Shown: positions 8,740 through 17,366 of the stretch, one piece after another
Layout: the number at the start of each line of letters is the position of its first letter
Position numbering within the stretch: the first letter of the stretch is position 1
NCBI RefSeq assembly: GCF_001298445.1
Contig: NZ_CP012036.1
Span: forward strand, 5,425,690 to 5,489,689
DNA length: 64,000 bases
Origin: Nostoc piscinale CENA21
Lineage (GTDB): Bacteria > Cyanobacteriota > Cyanobacteriia > Cyanobacteriales > Nostocaceae
Direction: 5' to 3'
Translations under genes and position numbers: made by a program
The notes under the pieces: generated by a model
The model's database searches: none
What the model saw: the letters and a program-made list of their open reading frames with translations, nothing else
Told to the model about the DNA's origin: nothing

Positions 8740-9417
8740 ATGCTACAGTACGATCCGTTGGATTGCTTACCCTCGGCTGAGGATTTGCCCGACTCAGACG
8801 ATACCCCTGTGGATAACGAACTACAAGATTTAATTCCCGGATTACTCAAAGCTATTTTAGCTATGGCTTGGCCAGAGCGTATGGACTGGTTTTTTGGCGT
8901 TGATATGGGGATTTATTACGATCCTGATGAACCAGCCATTGTTCCAGACGGGTTTTTAAGCCTGGGAGTAGAACGAATACTAGATGAAAACTTGCGTCTT
9001 AGCTATGTGCTTTGGGAAGAACGGCGCGTACCAATCATGGTGTTAGAAGTAGTTTCGCACAAACGTCGGGGAGAGTATTCTAGTAAAAAAGAATTTTATG
9101 CCCAGTTGGGAATTTTGTATTATGTGATTTACAATCCTCTGCGGCGGCAAAAAGCGCGTTTGGAAGTCTATTATTTAGCAGATGGTAAATATAAATTACT
9201 CCCAGGAAATCCCGTTTGGCTACCAGAAATTGGTTTAAAAATAGGGTATGAACGGGGAACTTATCTAGGAATTACGCGAGAGTGGCTTTACTGGTATGAC
9301 GAGTCAGGAAAGCGTTTGTTAACACCAGAAGAACGGGTACAACAAGCAGAACAACGCGCTCAAATATTAGCAGAACGATTAAGAAATCTGGGTATAGACC
9401 CAGATTCTGTGATTTAA
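8740..9417 (+). CDS. Uma2-family (DUF820) endonuclease-fold protein
   Basis: 225 aa. It shows the PD-(D/E)XK-like arrangement of the Uma2/DUF820 family that is expanded in cyanobacteria: VPDGFLSLG (Asp), then PIMVLEVVSHK (Glu plus Ser/Lys), then KKEFYAQLGILYYVIYNP. The C-terminus has the frequent Uma2 tail TPEERVQQAEQRAQ, a short coiled coil. Its stop overlaps the convergent MFS gene by four bases. Family members are predicted nucleases with no settled biological role. A second, quite different Uma2 gene is at 46.4 kb. Confidence 0.88.
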   Translation: MLQYDPLDCLPSAEDLPDSDDTPVDNELQDLIPGLLKAILAMAWPERMDWFFGVDMGIYYDPDEPAIVPDGFLSLGVERILDENLRLSYVLWEERRVPIMVLEVVSHKRRGEYSSKKEFYAQLGILYYVIYNPLRRQKARLEVYYLADGKYKLLPGNPVWLPEIGLKIGYERGTYLGITREWLYWYDESGKRLLTPEERVQQAEQRAQILAERLRNLGIDPDSVI

Positions 9418-10604
9418 ATAGGTTTATCTGTTAACTCTGGTTGAGATTTATTCGCTTGCAATTGCACCCAAGCAAAGAAGGGAATTGCGAGTAGTTGAGT
9501 TGCAGTCGAAAAGATGACTAATAAGGTGATGGAGCGATCATATAAAACACCCATTAAAGTGCTACCTACAAACCAAGCAAAACCATAGCCTGTGCTGAAG
9601 ATACCATAAGCTGTGGCGCGTTTGTGTTTGGGGACGAGTCCAGCGATCGCAGCTTTTAAAATTGACTCTTGCGCCCCCATACCTATACCCCAAAATGCTA
9701 TACCTAACAGTGCCAATTGGGTATTACCTAAAAATACCAATGGTGCAAACAACGATGAAACAAAAGCCGCAACCATCAAAATCGAAATACCTACGCGGTC
9801 AAATAAATAGCCAAATATCAGTGCAGCTACGGCATCAACTCCCATTGCTAAGGCATAAAATAAGGGGATTGTTTGTCCAGAAGCAATATCTCCTTTTTGG
9901 AAATGAAAAGCAATTAACGGAAAATCTGCATAACCAGCCGCAATAATCGCCACCGCACCCAGATAAATCCAAAAAGCTCGCGGTATTCCGTCTTCTTGAC
10001 TTATTTCATCTTCAATTTCCAAATCGCTGGGGTTGGGATACAAAAATTGCAAAACCAATAACACAATCAATCCCAACACCGCAGGTACAATCAAAATCGT
10101 GAAGCCGTTGCGATACTCTCCTTGGAAATAAACCATTGCTGCTACTGCTAAAGGCCCCATCACAGCGCCGGTTTGATCCATTGCTTCATGCAAACCAAAG
10201 CCAAAACCTCTGCCAAGTTGACTCACACCATGAGACAGGAGTGCATCTCGCGGGGGAGTCCGCACGGCTTTACCTGTGCGTTCTGCCATCATCAAACCTG
10301 CGGCTACTTCCCATCTCCCGGCAAAAGCCAATAATGGGACAACGGCAGTGTTTAAAATAAATCCTAAAGTTGTAATTCCCCAATACTTGCGCGTTTGATC
10401 GCTGAGATAACCAATGGCTAGGCGCAAACCATACCCAATGAGTTCACCAAAACCCGCTACCAAACCTACCACAGTGCCGCTTGCACCTAAAACCTGCAAA
10501 TAAGCCCCTGTAATGCTACGTGCGCCTTCATAAGTGGCATCGGCACAAAGGCTAACAAAACCCAGTAAAATCACAAACTTCAAAGCGGCTGATTTCTGCG
10601 GCAT
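9414..10604 (-). CDS. MFS transporter
   Basis: About 396 aa with twelve predicted membrane spans. The MFS signature in the loop between spans 2 and 3 is present as GYLSDQTRKYWG (G-x-x-x-D-x-x-x-R/K), and a related repeat, GYLFDRVG, occurs in the second half. LMMAERTGKAVRTPPRDALL in the first half resembles a branch of MFS proteins with a conserved 'R.G...R.P.RDAL' stretch found in many bacteria. I prefer the ATG at 10604; a TTG at 10622 would add six residues and neither has a good ribosome site. Substrate unknown. It is tail-to-tail with the Uma2 gene. Confidence 0.88.
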   Translation of the reverse strand: MPQKSAALKFVILLGFVSLCADATYEGARSITGAYLQVLGASGTVVGLVAGFGELIGYGLRLAIGYLSDQTRKYWGITTLGFILNTAVVPLLAFAGRWEVAAGLMMAERTGKAVRTPPRDALLSHGVSQLGRGFGFGLHEAMDQTGAVMGPLAVAAMVYFQGEYRNGFTILIVPAVLGLIVLLVLQFLYPNPSDLEIEDEISQEDGIPRAFWIYLGAVAIIAAGYADFPLIAFHFQKGDIASGQTIPLFYALAMGVDAVAALIFGYLFDRVGISILMVAAFVSSLFAPLVFLGNTQLALLGIAFWGIGMGAQESILKAAIAGLVPKHKRATAYGIFSTGYGFAWFVGSTLMGVLYDRSITLLVIFSTATQLLAIPFFAWVQLQANKSQPELTDKPI

Positions 10605-10942
10605 ACTTTTGTATCTATTCAAATTGTTACTTTGTATAATTCTGTCTTTATTGCTGCATCAGAAACCCAGAAAACCACCCTGTTTCTCCAAAAAACAGTA
10701 TTTTTGCCAGATATTAGTTTCTTTAGGTAGCTGCTAAGACAGAATTTCGGTTATATCATAAAGTTCTGGAATAATTGGCAAAGTCCACGTTCAACATTTA
10801 GCTAAAACCGAAAGAAGCCCCACACCTGAACCGGAATGGCAGCGTGGGACGGACACTTTGCTATAGATAAATTCCTGAACAGGGTGATTTTGTCATTGAT
10901 TGTGTAGTATTTTTGGTGCTAGTCTGTCTTAGGATCAATCAA
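10605..10942. other. Divergent intergenic region between MFS gene and psb32
   Basis: 338 bases holding both 5' ends. A weak imperfect hairpin (CCCAC and GTGGG arms at about 10822-10852) is present. No ORF and no clear promoter could be recognised. Confidence 0.3.
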
Positions 10943-11683
10943 ATGAAACAGCTCCTCAGAACAGTATTTGGCATTAAAAAATACATCATTTGGCTGCTTA
11001 CACCAATACTGGCAATTATTCTTGGTGCATCACTTTTGGCTACCCCGGCGTTAGCTACTGGTGTGTATCAAATTCCGAATTTAACCCCCGGTGGTGACTG
11101 GGTTGTAGATCAAGGTGAAGTGCTAAGTCGCATCAACGAAGGTAAGATTAGTGGTGCCTTTGAGGATTTAGCCAAGAAAACTGGCAATGAAGTGCGATTT
11201 GTCACAATTCGCCGTTTAGATTATGGTGAAACATCAGACAGCTTTGCTAAAGGGCTGTTTGAAAAATGGTTTCCCACCAAAGAGGCGCAAGCAAACCAAA
11301 CATTGTTGGTGCTAGATACTGTTACTAACAACACTGCAATTATTACCGGGGATCAAGTCAAGTCTTTGCTGACTGATGCTATTGCCGAGAGTGTAGCTAC
11401 AGAAACCCTAGCTGCACCATTACGGGACGGTGATAAATATAATCAGGCATTTTTGGATGCGAGCGATCGCTTAGTGAAAGTTCTCTCTGGTGAACCCGAC
11501 CCAGGCCCACCACAAATTGTTGATAGAGAAACGGTAGAAGGCACCTTTACCAAAGCAGAAGATACCGACCAAGGTAGTGCAACTGCTTGGGTGATAGGTC
11601 TGTTAATTGCAGCAACCGTCATCCCGATGGCGACTTACTACATATATCAAGTAAATCAGCCACAGCCACCATCTAACGGCTAA
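10943..11683 (+). CDS. psb32: Photosystem II repair protein Psb32 (TPM domain)
   Basis: About 246 aa. A signal peptide of about 39 residues ends at ATPALATG. It is followed by a TPM domain (IPNLTPGGDWVVDQGEVLS and onward) and one C-terminal membrane span (AWVIGLLIAATVIPMATYYI), the layout of cyanobacterial Psb32. The domain would sit in the thylakoid lumen or periplasm anchored by the last helix. Psb32 protects photosystem II from photodamage and speeds its repair in Synechocystis (established for that homologue). The ATG at 10943 has AGGA eight bases upstream; a start at 10913 would add ten residues without benefit. Confidence 0.85.
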   Translation: MKQLLRTVFGIKKYIIWLLTPILAIILGASLLATPALATGVYQIPNLTPGGDWVVDQGEVLSRINEGKISGAFEDLAKKTGNEVRFVTIRRLDYGETSDSFAKGLFEKWFPTKEAQANQTLLVLDTVTNNTAIITGDQVKSLLTDAIAESVATETLAAPLRDGDKYNQAFLDASDRLVKVLSGEPDPGPPQIVDRETVEGTFTKAEDTDQGSATAWVIGLLIAATVIPMATYYIYQVNQPQPPSNG

Positions 11684-11695
11684 CTTTGAAGTATG

Positions 11696-11730
11696 AAGTA
11701 TGAAGTGTAAAAATTTCATCCTTCATACTT
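11696..11730. terminator. Bidirectional hairpin between psb32 and DUF4346 gene
   Basis: AAGTATGAAG at 11696-11705 pairs with CTTCATACTT at 11721-11730; a second copy of the left arm begins at 11689. It sits between convergent genes, four bases before the DUF4346 stop, so it can end transcripts from both sides. Confidence 0.6.
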
Positions 11731-11733
11731 TTC

Positions 11734-12117
11734 TTAGTCTTGAACATATTCTTGTCCTGTCACTAAAGCCACTTCAGCACGGACAAACTCTCGTCCTAAA
11801 TAAGCTGCATGGTCTAATTGCGAAACTGGACAAGGGTGAGTTTGTTCAAAAATCTTTACACTGAGTTCCTTGGCAGTTCTACCACTATAAACTGTGCTGT
11901 GAGTTCTTTCCACCTTACCCCGCGCCGGAATGACTTTGCCTGTTTCGGGATCTACAGCTAAACCATGCTCATCAATTACATTAGTAAAATGCTTGGCATG
12001 GATTAATCCCTCGCCTCTATCCAAATAGATGATGAAATAGCCAGCCGGGTCAAGGTCAATATGACGCTGAGAAAGTCTATCATCTATTGCTGCTAAATCT
12101 TTAACTATTAAATCCAT
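11734..12117 (-). CDS. DUF4346 domain protein
   Basis: About 127 aa. The whole protein is one domain with conserved stretches HIDLDPAGYFIIYLDR, HAKHFTNVIDEHGLAVDP and LDHAAYLGREFVRAEVAL, which I recognise as the cyanobacterial DUF4346 family. The same domain occurs fused to a dihydropteroate synthase-like region in other proteins (recollection), so a link to pterin or one-carbon chemistry has been suggested but not shown. There is no signal peptide or membrane span. I chose the ATG at 12117 over a TTG six codons upstream. Very well conserved, function unknown. Confidence 0.8.
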   Translation of the reverse strand: MDLIVKDLAAIDDRLSQRHIDLDPAGYFIIYLDRGEGLIHAKHFTNVIDEHGLAVDPETGKVIPARGKVERTHSTVYSGRTAKELSVKIFEQTHPCPVSQLDHAAYLGREFVRAEVALVTGQEYVQD

Positions 12118-12201
12118 AACTGCGATCAAAAACAAAATTCTTTTTTCAGGGTTTTTACACCATATACTTAAGTGTAATTCCTATGTTCCTCAATCAGAGC
12201 A

Positions 12202-12897
12202 TTAAATTGGTAAGCGATTAATATCTTTATTACAGCCAATTACCACCATTGCTGAACCACGTTCTAGGCGCTTTTGGGGGTCTGGGTTAATTACAAATTT
12301 GCCATCTTGACTTACAGCCAGTAAGTTTAAACCATAACGATTACGTAGTTGAATTTCGGTAATGGTTTTGCTATGAAACTCATCAGGAACAATCATCTCA
12401 ACAATACTATGGTCTGGGTCGAGGTCAAATCTATCTAATATAGATGGTTTGGTGAGAGTACGTGCTAAAGCACAGCCAGCTTCATACTCAGGGAAAACAA
12501 CATGGTCTGCACCAACTCTATGCAATAACTTGCGGTGAACTTCACTAGAAGCTTTAGCCACAACGTGAGGTACACCACCTTCTTTGACATTGAGAGTAGT
12601 AATAATACTTTCTTGAACGTAATTACCGATCGCTACAATTACTGTATCAAATTCAAAAATCCCCGCTTCTTTCAGTGCGGCTGGTTCTGTGGAATCTAAT
12701 TGCAAAGCATGACCTACGATTTCTTCTGTCAACGCCTCACAAACTCTTTTTTCATCAACATCTGTTGCTAGTACTTGATAACCAAATTTATGCAGGGTGG
12801 AACATACAGACCGACCAAAGCGACCTAGCCCAATGACTGCAAATTGCTGATTATCTTTACGTAAACTGCGAAAAAAACCCAGTGATGCAAGATTCAC
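12202..12897 (-). CDS. ktrA: KtrA/TrkA-type potassium uptake regulator (RCK)
   Basis: 231 aa. It has an RCK-N Rossmann domain with FAVIGLGRFGRSV (GxGxxG) and the acidic end of strand 2 in VLATDVDEKRV, then an RCK-C (TrkA-C) domain from about residue 140 (MIVPDEFHSKTITEIQLRN). These form cytosolic octameric rings that bind ATP/ADP or NAD(H) and gate the KtrB membrane subunit, whose gene lies 357 bases upstream on the same strand. The start is GTG at 12897 with GGAAAG upstream; no ATG fits. In Synechocystis KtrA with KtrB and KtrE gives Na+-dependent K+ uptake important in osmotic stress (established). No KtrE is seen here. Confidence 0.93.
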   Translation of the reverse strand: MNLASLGFFRSLRKDNQQFAVIGLGRFGRSVCSTLHKFGYQVLATDVDEKRVCEALTEEIVGHALQLDSTEPAALKEAGIFEFDTVIVAIGNYVQESIITTLNVKEGGVPHVVAKASSEVHRKLLHRVGADHVVFPEYEAGCALARTLTKPSILDRFDLDPDHSIVEMIVPDEFHSKTITEIQLRNRYGLNLLAVSQDGKFVINPDPQKRLERGSAMVVIGCNKDINRLPI

Positions 12898-13254
12898 AGT
12901 TGCTTTCCTTATTAACGCTCCCTGTATTTAGGACAAAAAATTCTGAAATCTCACTTGAAGTATCAATTTTTATTTTTTGCCTAGTGTTTCATATTCTATC
13001 AGTTTCAGTTCATGGTATTGATGCCTTCTCTTTTTCTTCATTGGTTAGTTACACAAACCATAATTAACCGCCGATGGAAGAGGATGAACGCAGATGAACG
13101 CAGATAAATTTGTACTTCGGAAGGGCTATATCATCAGTAAGTTTTCGTTATATCTAAAAAGATCCCCGACTTCTTCAAGAGGTCGGGGATCTGAGTCTCT
13201 CAATTTTTACAAATCCAATGGAATTGGTATGTTTAATTTTTGCCTTTTGGCCAG
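12898..13254. other. Gap between ktrB and ktrA carrying dispersed repeats
   Basis: 357 bases. It holds a dispersed repeat at about 13066-13115 (AACCGCCGATGGAAGAGGAT, then two GAACGCAGAT units) that recurs inverted at 18450-18510, and a strong palindrome (listed separately). The short ORFs here are repeat-derived, not genes. Confidence 0.6.
13160..13192. repeat. GATCCCCGAC palindrome
   Basis: AGATCCCCGAC at 13160-13170 and GTCGGGGATCT at 13182-13192 form an 11-bp perfect stem with an 11-base loop. It lies downstream of ktrB and upstream of ktrA, so it may attenuate or process a ktrB-ktrA transcript. I recall similar palindromes as dispersed repeats in Nostoc genomes. Confidence 0.7.
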
Positions 13255-14589
13255 CTATCCCACCAATAAGTTTTCTTCAGGGTAGTGAATTCTAGTAGGG
13301 CGGGGATCGCCTAAAATCGCGGACATTAACAAGAGAACCCCAACTCTACCAATGTACATGGTAATAATTAATATCAGTTTAGCGGCGGTGGAGACTGTAC
13401 CTGTAATGCCTGTAGAAAGACCAACGGTGGCAAAGGCGGATACTACTTCAAATAAAATTTGAATAAAGTCTAGGTTTGGATCTGTTAAAGATATGAGAAC
13501 CGTTGCCAAAATTACCGTAGCTACAGAACCAACCAATACACCCACAGCTTTCAATATTAAAGAGATCGCGATTTTTCGGTCATATAATAAAACTTCTTCT
13601 TTACCTTGAAGAATTGCTTTTGTACAACTTGTTAGCACTCGTAAAGTTGTAGTTTTTATCCCCCCGCCTGTACCACCAGGACTAGCACCAATAAACATGA
13701 GGGCGATTGTGATGAATAGACCGGCGGTGGTCATTTTACTAATATCTATAGTGTTGAATCCAGCAGTTCTAGGGGTGACAGATTGAAACCAAGCTACTAA
13801 GAATTGACCACCTAAATCTAAGTTACCAAATGTTGCTGGGTTCCTAAATTCAATACAGAAAAAGGCAATCGTACCGAGAATTAAAAGAATTAAAGTTGTG
13901 CTGGTAGCAACTTTAAAGTCTAAAGAGAGGACTAAATTTGTCTTTTGTTTGAGGAAGCGATCGCGCAACCAAAGATACATCTCTAAAATAACTTGATAGC
14001 CAATTCCCCCAAAGATAATTAATGTCGTGACTGTGAAAACTACTAACACAGATGTTTGATAACCAATCAAGTTATCTTTAAATAAACTAAAACCCGCATT
14101 ATTCCAAGCATTTATACTATGAAATATTGCTAACCATAGCCCTTGTGACCAACCATATTGCGGCACAAAAGCAGGCAAAAGTAAAAATATCCCCGTAATT
14201 TCAAAAATTAAAGTCGTGGCAATAATTGAGCGAATCACTTGGGCGCTACCGTGCATTCCTGGTCTGTCTAATGCTTGTTGAATCGCTATTTTTTGCCGTA
14301 AATCAAATCTGCGCCCAATCAGCAAAATCAAAAAGGTAGTGGTTGTCATGTAGCCCAAACCACCAATTTGAGCTAACAAGGCAATAAACAACTGCCCCCA
14401 AAAAGAAAAATAAGTCCCAGGATCAACTACTGATAAACCAGTCACACAAACGGCAGATGTTGAGGTGAATAATGCCACAACTATGTTATTCCAACTGCCG
14501 GCGCTAGTTGAAAAAGGCAGCATCAACAAAATCGTCCCAACAGTGATGACAGCCAGAAATCCCAAGCAAATTGTCCGCGAAACAGTCAT
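13255..14589 (-). CDS. ktrB: KtrB/TrkH-type potassium channel subunit
   Basis: 444 aa. Four M1-P-M2 units of the TrkH/KtrB superfamily are recognisable from their pore loops with the filter glycine: TSTSAVCVTGLSV, NAWNNAGFSLF, SVTPRTAGFNTID and FATVGLSTGIT. ASPGGTGGGIKTTT is the conserved loop that contacts the RCK ring. Length and lack of extra N-terminal helices fit KtrB rather than TrkH. The start is ATG at 14589. It is the membrane-pore partner of ktrA downstream on the same strand. It probably mediates low- to medium-affinity K+ uptake, Na+-coupled as in Synechocystis (inference from family). Confidence 0.94.
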   Translation of the reverse strand: MTVSRTICLGFLAVITVGTILLMLPFSTSAGSWNNIVVALFTSTSAVCVTGLSVVDPGTYFSFWGQLFIALLAQIGGLGYMTTTTFLILLIGRRFDLRQKIAIQQALDRPGMHGSAQVIRSIIATTLIFEITGIFLLLPAFVPQYGWSQGLWLAIFHSINAWNNAGFSLFKDNLIGYQTSVLVVFTVTTLIIFGGIGYQVILEMYLWLRDRFLKQKTNLVLSLDFKVATSTTLILLILGTIAFFCIEFRNPATFGNLDLGGQFLVAWFQSVTPRTAGFNTIDISKMTTAGLFITIALMFIGASPGGTGGGIKTTTLRVLTSCTKAILQGKEEVLLYDRKIAISLILKAVGVLVGSVATVILATVLISLTDPNLDFIQILFEVVSAFATVGLSTGITGTVSTAAKLILIITMYIGRVGVLLLMSAILGDPRPTRIHYPEENLLVG

Positions 14590-14734
14590 ATTAAGGTAGA
14601 GCCTCTTGATTTTTCCAGGCGGGTTTACTCATTTCTCCTGGAAAGGAAAAACATCTTTATTTAATTAAAAACAAACATGGTAGCTTACCAGTATGTTTAT
14701 TTAAACTCTGTTTTGTCTTAGCATTATTTGTTTT

Positions 14735-15580
14735 ATGAGTACAACACTATATCAGCAAATTCAGCAGTTTTACGATGCTTCTTCTGGTTTATGGGAAGAA
14801 GTTTGGGGCGAACACATGCACCACGGCTACTACGGTGCAGATGGCACGCAAAAAAAAAAAGAGCGTCGTCAAGCGCAAATTGATTTAATTGAAGAAATAC
14901 TGAATTGGGCAGATGTTAAAACAGCAACTAACATTTTGGATGTAGGTTGTGGTATTGGCGGCAGTTCTTTATACTTGGCGGAAAAGTTTCATGCTCGGAC
15001 TACTGGTATTACTTTAAGTCCGGTGCAGGCGGCGAGAGCCACAGAACGCGCTCAGGAAATGCTGTTACAGGTCAGAAGTAAGTTTTTAGTGGCTGATGCT
15101 CAAGCAATGCCTTTTGCAGATGATACTTTTGACTTGGTTTGGTCGCTAGAAAGTGGCGAACACATGCCTGATAAAACCCAGTTTTTACAAGAATGTTATC
15201 GCGTATTAAAACCGGGTGGGACTTTAATTATGGCGACTTGGTGCCATCGACCAACAGATGATGCACCATTAACAGCAGATGAACAAAAGCATTTACAAGA
15301 TATTTACCGCGTGTATTGTCTGCCTTATGTAATTTCGTTACCGGAGTATGAAGCGATCGCTCATCAACTACCATTAAAAAATATCCGCACTGCTGATTGG
15401 TCAGTTGCGGTTGCACCATTTTGGAATGTCGTAATTGATTCCGCAATCACATCTAGTGCAATTTTTGGCTTGTTGCGTTCTGGCTGGAGTACCATTCAAG
15501 GAGCCTTAGCACTAGGGTTAATGAGTCGCGGTTATGAACGTGGGTTAATTAAGTTTGGGTTGGTGTGCGGACAGAAGTAG
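14735..15580 (+). CDS. Gamma-tocopherol-type methyltransferase
   Basis: 281 aa class I SAM methyltransferase. Motif I is ILDVGCGIGGSSLYLA; downstream are VADAQAMPFADDTFDLVWSL, SGEHMPDK, and RVLKPGGTLIMATWCHRP. The N-terminal QQFYDASSGLWEEVWGEHMH and the YVISLPEYEAI plus ADWSVAVAPFW segments match what I remember of Synechocystis slr0089 (gamma-tocopherol methyltransferase) almost throughout, but the signal-like N-terminal extension of slr0089 is missing. It would convert gamma- to alpha-tocopherol; related enzymes use other aromatic or sterol substrates, so the exact substrate is inferred. Its 3' end overlaps the convergent SGNH gene by 32 bases. It contains an AAAAAAAAAA-type run at about 14850 without loss of frame. 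Confidence 0.85.
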   Translation: MSTTLYQQIQQFYDASSGLWEEVWGEHMHHGYYGADGTQKKKERRQAQIDLIEEILNWADVKTATNILDVGCGIGGSSLYLAEKFHARTTGITLSPVQAARATERAQEMLLQVRSKFLVADAQAMPFADDTFDLVWSLESGEHMPDKTQFLQECYRVLKPGGTLIMATWCHRPTDDAPLTADEQKHLQDIYRVYCLPYVISLPEYEAIAHQLPLKNIRTADWSVAVAPFWNVVIDSAITSSAIFGLLRSGWSTIQGALALGLMSRGYERGLIKFGLVCGQK

Positions 15581-16440
15581 AAATTCCAGCTTCTTGAATC
15601 GCTGAAAAAGCTGCGTCTGCAATTATTCGGTGCGCCGCAGTTGTCGGATGAATACCATCCCAAAATAAGAATTGATTTGGATGACCACAGGATTGAGAAC
15701 CAGACACACATGCACTGACAACATTGGTAAAACCAAATGTAGCCGGATTAGCGATCGCATTGCGATACAAGGTGTTAGCATCCAAACTGACAATTTCCAA
15801 GTCAGAATGCTGCTGACTTAGTATTTTCAGCGATCGCCGCAAACCTTGATTATGCGATTGGGTTAAGGAACTGAGGCTGCTAGAATTGGCGTTGCTACTT
15901 GTGGCTGGTAACTTACCTAAATCTGGTAGATTCGCCACCAGAAATTTTTTTCGCACCGACATCAGTTAAAGAAGCGATCGCTTGTGTCAGGTTGTGGATG
16001 GGGACATTAGCATTATTTACCCCCTGTAAATAATCATTTGCTCCCGCCCAAACTATATATAAGGCATTGGGATTAGTCTTTTGATGTGTCTGGGTAAATG
16101 ACTTGACTTGAGTTAATAAGTTCGGCACATAACTATTGCCAACATTACCAGTAGTTGCACCACCGTAAGCAAAATTGTTAGTATGCTTGCTTGACAAATG
16201 CAGGCGATCGGCGAGATACTCCACCCAAACCCGACCATTCGAGTAACGCCCTTGAAAGTATGTTGAACTAGGCGGGTACATTCCCCCCGTTGCTTGGAAT
16301 ACCATTCCTGTGTCCGAAAGACTATCACCAAATACATAAAGTCCAGCGATCGGATGAGTACTAGCAAAAGAATTTGTGAGTACAACCATGATAAAAATTA
16401 AAAATGACAGTCCTATGGCTAAAAACAATTTTTTTGGCAT
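15549..16440 (-). pseudogene. SGNH/GDSL-family lipase/esterase, frameshifted
   Basis: Two overlapping frames together make one complete secreted hydrolase. The N-terminal part has a signal peptide (MPKKLFLAIG to NSFASTH), block I FGDSLSDTG with the nucleophile Ser, and block III GANDYL. The C-terminal part has block V DGIHPTTAAHRII with the catalytic Asp/His. The break is in the 7-T run at 15945-15951 (7 A on the coding strand): removing one base joins GAKK to FLVANLPDLGK. So all catalytic blocks survive and the defect is one base, compatible with a sequencing error. The start is ATG 16440; a TTG 30 bases upstream is less likely. It would be a periplasmic or extracellular esterase. Confidence 0.85.
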
Positions 16441-16573
16441 GAATCTGTGGTTTGATTGCCAATCTTTCAACTAATATTTGCTTGGCTAAAGATTGCCCAG
16501 ATAGTTATAGCGGTAGTCAGATATGTTAAGACAATTTGAAAACTTTAACGCTAGGCATAGTAAGACTTTTCCT

Positions 16574-16606
16574 CCTGCCTTCTGCCTTCTGCCTCCTGCC
16601 TTCTGC
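16574..16606. repeat. Heptanucleotide short tandem repeat
   Basis: Imperfect tandem units of CCTTCTG/CCTCCTG between the SGNH gene and the response-regulator gene. The complementary motif (GGCAGAAGGCAG) recurs at 48529-48554. Confidence 0.75.
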
Positions 16607-16684
16607 TAGAATTGCTTCTCTAGGCTAACAAGGCAATTAAAAGGATTTTTGAGTGTAACCGAATACTTTCAGGTGTGGATTTTG

Positions 16685-17365
16685 CTAATCTTTCACAATG
16701 ATGTCGCTGTTGATTAATCCTTTTTGTAAAGCAATCATCACCGCTTGGGTGCGATCGCTCGCCTCTAACTTTTGTAAAATGGCATGGATATGCACTCGCA
16801 CTGTTCCCGGTGCAATATATAGTGCAGTCGCAATTTCTTGATTGGTTTTACCTGCTGCTAACAGCGATAAAATTTCTTGTTCACGCCCAGTTAAGGGATT
16901 AGCAATCTTTGAGATATTTTCTAATTGAGGCGGTTCCGAAATAAAAGAAGAACGAATTTCTCTTGTTGCAATTTCATCCCACCAAGACGCGCCAGCCGCC
17001 ACAGAACGCAATGCTAAAACTAATTTTTCCGCAGCAATACCTTTCAGGCAATAACCCTGAGCGCCTGCTTCAATTAACCGTGAAATTAAAGGCTTTTGCG
17101 AGTGGGAAGTGAGAATTAAAATTGGCAATGCCGGATTTTGCTGCTTAATTTGTCTACAAGTTTCAATTCCACCAATTCCCGGTAAGCCCACATCTAACAA
17201 CACAATATCTAGCAGATGTTCTTTGACTAACTCAATAGCTGTTTCACCATCTTCAGTCTCAGCAATAATTTCTAACCCAGGTTCTTGCTGCAACCGTACT
17301 TGCAAACCTAAGCGAAAAAGTTCATCATCTTCAACTAGTAGAATTTTGATTGGGGTAGAAGACAT
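16685..17365 (-). CDS. NarL/FixJ-type response regulator
   Basis: About 226 aa. The receiver domain has ILLVEDDELFR (acidic pair), LDIVLLDVGLPG (phospho-acceptor Asp), ILTSHSQ and YCLKGI (Lys). It is followed by a LuxR-type HTH with LTGREQEILSLLAAGKTNQE and a recognition helix near GTVRVHIHAILQKL. I chose ATG 17365; the longer ORF start has no support. The upstream histidine kinase stop is one base before this start, so the pair is an operon. The pair is divergent from kdpABC with 408 bases between, so it may control kdp in place of KdpDE, but KdpE is OmpR-type and this is not, so the link is inference. Confidence 0.9.
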   Translation of the reverse strand: MSSTPIKILLVEDDELFRLGLQVRLQQEPGLEIIAETEDGETAIELVKEHLLDIVLLDVGLPGIGGIETCRQIKQQNPALPILILTSHSQKPLISRLIEAGAQGYCLKGIAAEKLVLALRSVAAGASWWDEIATREIRSSFISEPPQLENISKIANPLTGREQEILSLLAAGKTNQEIATALYIAPGTVRVHIHAILQKLEASDRTQAVMIALQKGLINSDIIVKD

Positions 17366-17366
17366 T

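Noticed and set aside
13094..13285. 63-aa ORF beginning MNADKF between ktrA and ktrB
   Set aside because: Its start is the dispersed GAACGCAGATAAA repeat and it crosses the palindrome; not a gene.
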